DNA of 12,038 bases from Bacteroidales bacterium UBA1182 (lineage in GTDB: Bacteria > Bacteroidota > Bacteroidia > Bacteroidales > Bacteroidaceae). The translations under genes were made by a program, and so were the position numbers. The notes under the pieces were generated by a model that saw nothing but the letters and a program-made list of their open reading frames with translations, searched no databases and was not told the DNA's origin. Of this stretch, positions 5,589 through 12,038 are shown one piece after another (position 1 is the stretch's first letter; every line of letters starts with the position of its first letter). The stretch is from contig DBYQ01000056.1 in the NCBI GenBank assembly GCA_002310015.1, positions 1-12,038 on the forward strand, written 5' to 3'.

Positions 5589-7496
5589 ATGAACCGAATA
5601 ACCCTATTAATTGCATCAGCATTCATTTTCAACATTGCGAATGCTGCAGAGAAAACTGATGATCTCAAATCAGAAAACCTCCAGGAGGTAGTAATAACCG
5701 GCACACGTACTGCAACCGATGTCAGGCATCTGTCACAAACCGTTGATGTGATAGACCGGGCAGCGATTGAGGAGACCAATCGTGCATCACTCCTGCCATT
5801 GCTTACCGAGCAGGTTCCCGGCCTTTTTATCACCCAGCGCGGATACTATGGCTATGGCGTTTCAGGCGGTGCAGCCGGAGCTATTTCAATGCGTGGTCTC
5901 TCCGGCACATCGTCACAGGTGCTGGTACTTATAGACGGGCATCCCAACTATGCAGGTATTTACGGACACCCGATTGCCGATTCATATCAGTCACTTATGA
6001 CTGAAAGAGTTGAGGTACTGCGTGGTCCCTCATCACTCCTTTACGGCTCCAAAGCCATGGGAGGTGTAATAAACATCGTTACAAAGAAACCGGCAGAGGG
6101 TACACATTCCCGTCTGCATGCCGGTTATGGTTCTTTCAATACACTTGAGACCGAGTATTCAGCCGATTCCAGATTCGGAAAATTCAGTACAACAGGAAGT
6201 GCCATGTACAACCGTTCAGACGGGCATGACAAGAATCTTAACTTTGAACAGTTTGGTGGTTACCTCAAATTCGGCTATGATATTTCAAAAAACTGGAACA
6301 CCTCTGCTAATCTGGATGTAACACGTTTCAAAGCATCACATCCCGGTTCTGAGAGCAAACCTCTCGAAGATGCTGATCAGGATATAACCCGTGGAACCAC
6401 AGCCCTGTTCATTGAGAACAGTTACGCAAAAACATCGGGTGCCGTCAGCCTGTTCTATAGTTGGGGAGACCATTGGATAAATGACGGTTACAACCCTCCG
6501 AAAGAAACTCCTAAGGAATTCCGTTTTACCTCATATGATGAGATGATGGGAACATCTGCATGGCAGAGTATGAACCTGTTTGAAGGTAATCGTCTGACCT
6601 TGGGATTTGACTACTACCATTATGGAGGTACAGCATACAATGACTCAACAGAAGGCCGCTCAAGAGTACTTCAAGTTGACAAGCGCCTGGATGAATTGGC
6701 AGGTTATATTGAGATGCGCCAAATGGTTGGCTCAATACTTACACTGAATGCAGGTGTTCGTGCAGACCATAATTTTACATCCGGCACAGAGATTGTTCCT
6801 CAGTTTGGTGCAGCATTCCACTTACCGGCAAACGCCGAAATTAAGTTATCTGCTGCAAGAGGTTTCCGTTATCCTTTCCTAAGAGAGATGTATATGTATC
6901 CGCCCCAAAACGCAGAACTCGAGCCAGAGTCTCTTTGGAACTACGAGTTGGCTTTCTCTCAGAGCCTCATGCAGGGCCGTATGAATTACGGAATAAACCT
7001 GTTCTATATCGACGCTGAAAATATCATACTTCAAACCGGTTTGTTCAATGCTGATGGCACCCCCATATTAATGCCTAATGGCAAACAAAAACAAAAGAAT
7101 CTTAATAGCGGAAAGTTAAAGAACTGCGGTGTTGAGGTTCAGGCTTCATACCTTATATCAAAAAGTTTTGCCTTAAATGGAAACTACAGTTACCTCCATA
7201 TGGATACGCCTGTAATCGGTTCTCCTGAGCACAAATCTTATCTGGGTGGTTCATTCAACAAAAACAGTTGGCACGCAAGCACAGGTTTGCAGTACATTAA
7301 CAGTCTGTACTCTGCCGTAGGTCCCGATAAAAAGGAGGACTTCCTGCTCTGGAACGCCCGCGTATCATATCAGGTATCAGATATGCTTCAGCTCTGGGTC
7401 AATGGTGACAACCTGCTTAATACGAAATATCAGATCAACGACGGATACCCGATGCCCGGCATTGCCTTTATGGCCGGTGTAAACCTTTCATTCTGA
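5589..7496 (+). CDS. TonB-dependent outer-membrane receptor (BtuB/heme/metal-type, no N-terminal extension)
   Basis: A 635-residue outer-membrane receptor for energy-dependent uptake. A signal peptide (1 to about 19, ending in NANA) is followed by a TonB box-like EVVITGTR (33-40), the plug domain (about 45-165) with AISMRGLSG (98-106), LVLIDGHPNYAGIYGHP (112-128) and VEVLRGPSSLLYGSKAMGG (141-159), then the 22-stranded barrel. A conserved barrel signature like FRxP...NxxLxPE occurs near residue 424 (GFRYPFLREMY...AELEPE), and the protein ends in the terminal Phe (NLSF) expected for BAM-mediated insertion. It lacks the CarboxypepD_reg-like and SusC features of glycan receptors, so the substrate is more likely a metal, metal complex, heme or corrinoid. 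Its position after a NikR-family regulator favours a metal, by context only. The 91-bp upstream gap is too small and has no sign of a cobalamin riboswitch. Confidence 0.92.
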   Translation: MNRITLLIASAFIFNIANAAEKTDDLKSENLQEVVITGTRTATDVRHLSQTVDVIDRAAIEETNRASLLPLLTEQVPGLFITQRGYYGYGVSGGAAGAISMRGLSGTSSQVLVLIDGHPNYAGIYGHPIADSYQSLMTERVEVLRGPSSLLYGSKAMGGVINIVTKKPAEGTHSRLHAGYGSFNTLETEYSADSRFGKFSTTGSAMYNRSDGHDKNLNFEQFGGYLKFGYDISKNWNTSANLDVTRFKASHPGSESKPLEDADQDITRGTTALFIENSYAKTSGAVSLFYSWGDHWINDGYNPPKETPKEFRFTSYDEMMGTSAWQSMNLFEGNRLTLGFDYYHYGGTAYNDSTEGRSRVLQVDKRLDELAGYIEMRQMVGSILTLNAGVRADHNFTSGTEIVPQFGAAFHLPANAEIKLSAARGFRYPFLREMYMYPPQNAELEPESLWNYELAFSQSLMQGRMNYGINLFYIDAENIILQTGLFNADGTPILMPNGKQKQKNLNSGKLKNCGVEVQASYLISKSFALNGNYSYLHMDTPVIGSPEHKSYLGGSFNKNSWHASTGLQYINSLYSAVGPDKKEDFLLWNARVSYQVSDMLQLWVNGDNLLNTKYQINDGYPMPGIAFMAGVNLSF

Positions 7497-7524
7497 AACA
7501 AAAACGTGGAAGGCTTTTGTTTTT
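7496..7524 (+). terminator. Weak A/T-rich hairpin after the receptor gene
   Basis: AAACAAAA (7496-7503) pairs with TTTTGTTT (7515-7522) around an 11-nt loop, ending in further T residues. The stem is weak (one G-C pair), so read-through into the lipoprotein gene is plausible. Confidence 0.4.
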
Positions 7525-7545
7525 AAATTTTATTCTTTATATTTA
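7516..7545 (+). promoter_or_regulatory. Possible promoter of the small lipoprotein gene
   Basis: TTTG (7516-7519) is followed after 18 bp by TATATTTA (7538-7545), one base off TAnnTTTG. The start would then fall near 7552, about 24 nt before the ATG at 7576. AT-richness makes a chance match likely, so confidence is low. Confidence 0.35.
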
Positions 7546-7575
7546 CCACACATTAACCAACAAAACCTGTTCATT

Positions 7576-7899
7576 ATGAAAAAAGTATTGATTGCCTTAT
7601 TAGGTTTCGCGCTGGTTGCTTTTCCTGCATGCAGCGGTGGTGGATCAAAAGAATTCAAAGATTCAAAACAGACAATTGAAAAAATCCAGAAAGCAGTAAA
7701 CAACGCCAAAACGTGTCAAGAAGTCCAGGAGGCAGCACTTGGCCTAATTGTAGGTGCACTTGCTTCCGGCTCCTATGCTGAAGGAGAAAAAATGACCGAT
7801 GCAGAAAAACAGAAGATTGAAAAAATCACCAAAGACCTGTCTGATGCTATCGAGAAGAAATTAAAGAAACTAGGATGTGAATCTGTCACGCTGTTCTAA
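7576..7899 (+). CDS. Small putative lipoprotein of unknown function
   Basis: A 107-residue protein not recognised as a known family. It starts with a charged and hydrophobic signal sequence (MKKVLIALLGFALVAFPAC) whose Cys19 is probably lipid-modified; the preceding F-P-A is a non-standard lipobox, so a plain signal peptide is an alternative. A short Gly/Ser spacer (20-24) follows, then an amphipathic, Lys/Glu-rich mostly helical body. It contains two further cysteines (C47, C101) that could form a disulfide, and an Ala/Gly-rich stretch (53-65) of low charge. It follows the receptor by 79 bp, with a weak hairpin and a possible promoter between, and precedes a strong terminator. A role with the receptor as a surface or periplasmic accessory is conjecture. 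Confidence 0.7.
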   Translation: MKKVLIALLGFALVAFPACSGGGSKEFKDSKQTIEKIQKAVNNAKTCQEVQEAALGLIVGALASGSYAEGEKMTDAEKQKIEKITKDLSDAIEKKLKKLGCESVTLF

Positions 7900-7911
7900 G
7901 GACCTGAATAG

Positions 7912-7947
7912 AAAGTGCGATGGCAAATCTGCCACCGCACTTTTTTT
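7912..7947 (+). terminator. Strong intrinsic terminator after the lipoprotein gene
   Basis: AAAGTGCG-A-TGGCA (7912-7925) pairs with TGCCA-C-CGCACTTT (7930-7943) with one A-C mismatch and a 4-nt AATC loop, followed by a T run (7941-7947). It ends the plus-strand region; the helicase stop codon on the other strand (7946-7948) overlaps its T tract. In the minus direction only a short TTT follows the stem, so it is less efficient there. Confidence 0.88.
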
Positions 7948-10009
7948 ATCTGCGTTTTCTAGAGGGTTTGGAAACTGTGCGTGAGGCTTTCCTGCCATTC
8001 ACCTTCTTCTCCTTGCGGTTCTTTTCTTTGCGTTTGGACGCCCGTTCTTCTGTGCGGCCTGCTCCGCGACGTGGCTTACCATTGTCGCTACGGAAGAACT
8101 GATGCCAGTCCTCGTTTTCAAAATCGCGCCAGAAATCATCATCCTGGGCAATCTGAACCTGAGGAGCACGCTGTGCACTGTGACGGTCTGTCTTACCTGA
8201 TGATTTTGAGCCTCTACCGGCTTTTTCCTTTACAAAAGGTTTCTCCTCCCGATATGACTTGACCTCACGTGATGATTTCTTTTCCTTCTTTGGTTTCTCC
8301 TCACGTAAAGGTGTCCTGCCTCTTGAAGGATTCTCCCTGTGTGGAGACGGTTTCTCTCTCGGAGCCGCGTCCTCACCATCAGCTGACCTTGTCTCTGCCA
8401 CCTCAACGCTAACCTGACGGCCTTTATAGTTTACACCGTTCATTCCAGCCAATATCTCCTCTGTATATTCCTCAGGGCACTCAAAGAATGAGAATGTCTG
8501 CATCAGGTCAATGCGGCCCACATCTACGCGGCCTGCCACATTACGGTTGAGCATCTCAATGATGTGAACCGGCTGAACATGGTCTTTCTTACCTATGTTG
8601 ATAAAGAAACGGGAATAGCCTTTCTGTGCACGATGACGGTCCTTCTTCTTACGTTTTTCATCATCGGCATCACGGCGGGTAACCTCCTCAAGTTCCGGAG
8701 CCCCCTGATAGTAACGGACAAAACGGCCGAACTCGCGGGTTACAATACGCTTGATGATATCGTTCTTGTCCATCCAGTCCAGACGGCGGAATATCTCAGG
8801 TAGGAATCCCTCAATCTGATCCTCATTCACCTGGATACGCTCCAAATCATCAATCACCTTGTAGAGCTGTTTCTCACATATTTGGGTGCCGGTAGGCATT
8901 GTTCCCTGCACGAATGTCTTGCCGATAGCCTTCTCTATAAAGCGTATCTTGCCCTTCTCACGCAGGTTTACAATCGATATTGATACGCCCTTCTTACCCG
9001 CCCTGCCTGTACGGCCGCTACGGTGAGTGTAGTTCTCAATGTCATCGGGCAGACCAAAGTTAATCACATGAGTCAGGTTGTCCACATCCAGTCCGCGGGC
9101 AGCGACATCAGTAGCCACCAGCAGCTGCAGCTGGTGCTTGCGGAACTTGTTCATGGTGAGGTCACGCTGAGCCTGTGAAAGGTCGCCGTGCAGTGAATCT
9201 GCATTATAGCCATCCTGCATCAGCTTATCGGCAATCTCCTGCGTCTCCAAGCGGGTACGGCAGAAAATGATTGCATATATTGAAGGGTAATAATCGACAA
9301 TGCGTTTCAGGGCCAGGTACTTGTCCTTGGCATGTACCATGTAATAGACGTGCTCAACGTTCTCAGCACCCTCATTACGAGTGCCGATGACAATCTCGCG
9401 GGCATCATGCAGATACTTCTTTGAGATGGCCTGTATCTCCTTGCTCATGGTAGCGGAGAACATGAGCATCTTACGCTCTACAGGTACGGATGAGAGAATC
9501 TTTTCAAGATCCTCTGAGAAGCCCATATTGAGCATCTCATCGGCCTCATCAAGGATTACGGTGCGGATAGTGTCAAGACTCACCACACCACGTTCCATCA
9601 GGTCTATGAGCCGGCCCGGAGTGGCTACAATCACATGGGCACCACGCTTGAAGTTGCGAATCTGGTTCTCTATCGATGAGCCGCCGTACATGGGAATGAC
9701 ATGCAGGCCCTCTATGTAATGGGAGAAATCAGCCAGGTCACTGGCTATCTGTACGCAAAGCTCACGTGTAGGGCTCAGAATAAGGAACTGAGCCTCTGAA
9801 CTGTCCACATCAGTCTGCTGGATTACAGGAATACCGTATGCGGCAGTCTTGCCGGTTCCGGTCTGGGCCAAAGCCACTACATCACCGCTGCCCTTCTCCA
9901 ACAGGTATGGTATGACAGCCTCCTGGACCGGCATGGGCTGCTCAAATCCAAGTTCCTCAATTGCCTTGAGTATCCTCTCGGATACACCAAGCTCACGGAA
10001 TGAACTCAT
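7946..10009 (-). CDS. DEAD-box ATP-dependent RNA helicase (DeaD/CsdA-like) with DbpA-type RNA-binding domain
   Basis: A 687-residue RNA helicase for ribosome assembly, mRNA turnover or cold-adapted RNA remodelling in the cytoplasm. All core motifs are intact: Q motif (FEQPMPVQEAVIP, 22-34), motif I AQTGTGKT (48-55), Ia PTREL (80-84), Ib TPGR (130-133), II DEAD (154-157), III SAT (185-187), IV IIFCRTR (247-253), V ATDVAARGLD (299-308) and VI HRSGRTGRAG (329-338). After a linker rich in Lys/Arg/Asp comes a DbpA-type RNA-recognition fold at about 465-540 (YSRFFINIGKKD...KGRQVSVEV). The tail, 541-687, is low-complexity and strongly basic with an acidic aromatic island (QDDDFWRDFENEDWHQFF, 622-639). 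It starts 12 nt after the preceding coiled-coil gene stops, so it is the last gene of a valS operon. DeaD/CsdA or DbpA-like are the closest names; the exact RNA target is unknown. Confidence 0.94.
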   Translation of the reverse strand: MSSFRELGVSERILKAIEELGFEQPMPVQEAVIPYLLEKGSGDVVALAQTGTGKTAAYGIPVIQQTDVDSSEAQFLILSPTRELCVQIASDLADFSHYIEGLHVIPMYGGSSIENQIRNFKRGAHVIVATPGRLIDLMERGVVSLDTIRTVILDEADEMLNMGFSEDLEKILSSVPVERKMLMFSATMSKEIQAISKKYLHDAREIVIGTRNEGAENVEHVYYMVHAKDKYLALKRIVDYYPSIYAIIFCRTRLETQEIADKLMQDGYNADSLHGDLSQAQRDLTMNKFRKHQLQLLVATDVAARGLDVDNLTHVINFGLPDDIENYTHRSGRTGRAGKKGVSISIVNLREKGKIRFIEKAIGKTFVQGTMPTGTQICEKQLYKVIDDLERIQVNEDQIEGFLPEIFRRLDWMDKNDIIKRIVTREFGRFVRYYQGAPELEEVTRRDADDEKRKKKDRHRAQKGYSRFFINIGKKDHVQPVHIIEMLNRNVAGRVDVGRIDLMQTFSFFECPEEYTEEILAGMNGVNYKGRQVSVEVAETRSADGEDAAPREKPSPHRENPSRGRTPLREEKPKKEKKSSREVKSYREEKPFVKEKAGRGSKSSGKTDRHSAQRAPQVQIAQDDDFWRDFENEDWHQFFRSDNGKPRRGAGRTEERASKRKEKNRKEKKVNGRKASRTVSKPSRKRR

Positions 10010-10021
10010 TCTTGGGGTTTA

Positions 10022-10918
10022 TCAGTTAAGTGTAACGCTCTGCTCGCCTATCATTACACCATCCACAAAGAGATAGGCGGTGTATGTACCGGCACTCAGA
10101 TACTCTTCCACATCCCAGTACATTGTAACCTCCTGCTGTTCGCCGGTGTATTCAATGTACTTCTTGGCCGAGTACTCCAATGCCACGTTCTCATACTGGA
10201 ACGTATTGCCGGCATCCTTGACCAGAGGTTCACCGTCCGGCTTGGTGATACGCAGATATACAATCTTCTCACCTGTCTTGACGGTTATATTCTTTACTAT
10301 GGTAAAGTTTACCATAAACTGTGTAACGTTCTTGACCTTGTGCTCCTCCTTGCTGCGCTTGTTACGCGGAGTGACGGTAATGGCAGCCGCATCCAGCTGT
10401 GAAGCAAGAGCCACCTTCTCCTCAGCCTGCTGCTTCTCAACAGTAAGCTTGTCAACCACCTTTACCTGCTCCTGATACTGCTGGCGAACGCGGGTATTCT
10501 CCTTGGCAAGCTGCTTGTTAACCTGATCCAGCGAGTCTATCTGAATGATGTAAGTGCGCATCACCTCACGCACTGTTGCCAACTCCTTCTTGAGTCGGGT
10601 TATCTCAGCTGCATTGGTAGCCTTGGTCTGGCGCAACTCCTCCAATAGTTGTTGGGTGCGCTGTTTCTCCCTGTCCAACTGACGGATAAGTGAATCATTG
10701 GTAATATGAACCTTCATCTCATCATACTGCATGGCGAATCCGGAGTACTCATTCTCCATCTCCTCCTTTTCAATTTCAAAGAGTTGGGTCATCTCCTCTA
10801 TCTCACGATTCTTATCCTGTCCGTCCTTGAAGAGATAGACTACAGCGCCGGCAAGCAGTACAATTGCCAGAATGGCAACGACAAGACCTGCCTTACCTGA
10901 TTTCTTTTTTTCTTCCAT
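10022..10918 (-). CDS. Membrane-anchored coiled-coil protein with C-terminal beta domain, unknown function
   Basis: A 298-residue protein typical of conserved hypotheticals in Bacteroidetes. It has a short Lys-rich cytoplasmic N-terminus (MEEKKKSGK), one membrane helix (about 11-30), a long coiled coil (about 35-175, heptad-rich with many Glu/Lys/Gln/Leu), a basic linker (PRNKRSKEEHK, 184-194), and a C-terminal beta-rich domain (about 195-298, with alternating hydrophobic strands such as KIVYLRITKPDGEP and TYTAYLFVDGVMIGE) that would lie in the periplasm. It resembles envelope scaffolding proteins only in architecture. Its ATG overlaps the valS TAA by one base (TAATG), so translation is probably coupled to valS, and it is followed after 12 nt by the helicase. 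Function is unknown. Confidence 0.8.
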   Translation of the reverse strand: MEEKKKSGKAGLVVAILAIVLLAGAVVYLFKDGQDKNREIEEMTQLFEIEKEEMENEYSGFAMQYDEMKVHITNDSLIRQLDREKQRTQQLLEELRQTKATNAAEITRLKKELATVREVMRTYIIQIDSLDQVNKQLAKENTRVRQQYQEQVKVVDKLTVEKQQAEEKVALASQLDAAAITVTPRNKRSKEEHKVKNVTQFMVNFTIVKNITVKTGEKIVYLRITKPDGEPLVKDAGNTFQYENVALEYSAKKYIEYTGEQQEVTMYWDVEEYLSAGTYTAYLFVDGVMIGEQSVTLN

Positions 10919-12038
10919 TATTTCTTAAGAGCGGCGATGCTCTCCTTTATGGTTGCTATCTTCTGAGTGGCATCGGCCTGTTTCTTACGCTCGTTCTCAA
11001 CAACGGCTGCAGGTGCGTGTGCCACAAAGTTATCATTTGAAAGCTTGGCGTTGACACCCTTGAGGAATCCCTCCAGGTGCTGCAGCTCAGCCTCCATTTT
11101 CTTAAGTTCAGCCTCCACATCAATGAGTCCGCCCAGACGTACTGCATACTCCTGGGTGCCCACCATGAATGCGGCAGTGCCTTCACTCTTGGCAGCTACT
11201 ACAACAATCTCCTCCAGTCCGGCCATCTTAAGAACCACGCTGTCAAGTGCTGAGAGCGGATTTGCGCCCACGGCCTCAACTGTAAGCGGCTCACGCGGGC
11301 CGATGTTCTTGGCCTTGCGTACGGAACGGACCTCTGTCACAACCTGCTTGGCATCCTCAAACTGAGCCAACAGAGCAGCATCAGCCTTACCCTTTACAAG
11401 ATCGATGATGGTCTGGTTCATGATGCTCTCACCGGCCTTGCGCTCGCGTACAGCCTGCCAGAGTTCCTCAGTGATGAACGGCATGAACGGATGCAGCAGC
11501 ATAAGCAACTCCTCAAAGAGTTCCAGTGTAGCGTTATATGTTTTGGAGTCGATGGGCTGTCCATAGACAGGCTTGATGATCTCCAGGTACCAGCTTGCAA
11601 ACTCATCCCAGAACAACTTATATACTGCCATCAAAGCCTCGCTTATACGGTACTTTGACATCAGGTCATCCATCTCAGCAGCAGTGCTGTTCAGTTTGCT
11701 GCGGAACCACTCCACTGCAATCCTTGAACTCTCGGGCTGCTCTATATCGGCTACGGTCCAGGTCTGTGTAAGACGGAACGCATTCCATATCTTGTTGTTG
11801 AAGTTACGGCCCTGCTCGCAGATAGCCTCATCAAACGGAATATCATTTCCAGCAGGAGCAGAAAGCATCAGACCCATACGTACGCCGTCGGCGCCGTACT
11901 TCTCGATAAGGCCGATGGGATCAGGTGAGTTACCGAGTGACTTACTCATCTTCCGGCCCAGCTTGTCACGAACGATACCGGTAAAGTAAACGTTCTTGAA
12001 AGGCATATCCTTGCGGTACTCGTAACCTGACATGATCA
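10918..12038 (-). CDS. valS: Valyl-tRNA synthetase, C-terminal part (5'-truncated by the window edge)
   Basis: The C-terminal 373 or so residues of a class Ia aminoacyl-tRNA synthetase that charges tRNA-Val. The frame stays open to the window end, so the ATG at 12031-12033 is internal (it matches the Met of the IMSGYEY region of the family). Numbering from that Met, the signature KMSKS lies at 28-32 (GRKMSKSLGNS), followed by GADGVRMGLMLSAP, the helical anticodon-binding domain (about 85-215, including FWDEFASWYLEIIKP and PFMPFITEELWQ) and a C-terminal charged coiled-coil arm (about 305-371) that stabilises tRNA binding. HIGH and the editing domain lie upstream. Its TAA overlaps the start of the next gene. 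Confidence 0.96.
   Translation of the reverse strand, partial: IMSGYEYRKDMPFKNVYFTGIVRDKLGRKMSKSLGNSPDPIGLIEKYGADGVRMGLMLSAPAGNDIPFDEAICEQGRNFNNKIWNAFRLTQTWTVADIEQPESSRIAVEWFRSKLNSTAAEMDDLMSKYRISEALMAVYKLFWDEFASWYLEIIKPVYGQPIDSKTYNATLELFEELLMLLHPFMPFITEELWQAVRERKAGESIMNQTIIDLVKGKADAALLAQFEDAKQVVTEVRSVRKAKNIGPREPLTVEAVGANPLSALDSVVLKMAGLEEIVVVAAKSEGTAAFMVGTQEYAVRLGGLIDVEAELKKMEAELQHLEGFLKGVNAKLSNDNFVAHAPAAVVENERKKQADATQKIATIKESIAALKK

Noticed and set aside
10967..11365. 132-residue plus-strand ORF over valS
   Set aside because: Antisense shadow of the conserved valS C-terminus; Ser/Ala-rich composition is what reverse-reading of this gene gives.
1..12038. CRISPR arrays, insertion sequences, tRNA or rRNA genes
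   Set aside because: No regularly spaced direct repeats, transposase-like reading frames with terminal repeats, or cloverleaf/rRNA segments were seen on either strand.

Overview
The window looks like chromosomal DNA from an anaerobic or facultatively anaerobic member of the Bacteroidales (Bacteroides/Prevotella-like). This rests on TAnnTTTG-type promoter elements, the near absence of Shine-Dalgarno sequences, an oxygen-independent class III ribonucleotide reductase, and a sigma factor/anchor/'sensor of ECF-type sigma factor' cassette typical of Bacteroidetes. No mobile element, tRNA, rRNA or CRISPR array was seen.

Layout. (1) Positions 1-2188, plus strand: the 3' part of a ribonuclease Z gene, then, tightly packed, an ECF sigma factor, a small single-pass membrane protein and a secreted Gln/Asn/Pro-rich coiled-coil protein. 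This looks like one transcription unit that ends at a bidirectional terminator. (2) Positions 2209-4780, minus strand: nrdD-nrdG, the anaerobic ribonucleotide reductase and its radical-SAM activase. The nrdD leader contains a perfect 11-bp inverted repeat. (3) Positions 4781-5095: a 315-bp divergent, AT-rich intergenic region with promoter elements facing both ways and several dyads. (4) Positions 5096-7899, plus strand: a NikR-family ribbon-helix-helix regulator, a TonB-dependent outer-membrane receptor and a small putative lipoprotein, separated by hairpins and each apparently with its own promoter. (5) Positions 7946 to the window end, minus strand: valS (3' part), a membrane-anchored coiled-coil protein translationally coupled to it, and a DEAD-box RNA helicase with a DbpA-type RNA-binding domain and a long basic tail. 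This also looks like an operon.

How the genes work together. NrdG uses S-adenosylmethionine to install the glycyl radical on NrdD, giving oxygen-independent dNTP synthesis. The sigma-factor cassette is probably an envelope-responsive regulator. The regulator/receptor pair looks like a locally controlled outer-membrane uptake module, with metal as the first guess for the ligand.

The observation most worth following is that the NikR-like protein keeps the NikR fold signature and length but, when aligned by eye with E. coli NikR, has lost four of the five residues known from metal-site studies (H62, H76, H87 and H89 become Q63, I77, Q88 and Y90). Only the cysteine (C96) is retained. It therefore may not sense nickel in the usual way. 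No wholly new multi-gene system can be claimed from this window; this regulator/receptor/lipoprotein locus is the best candidate for unusual biology.
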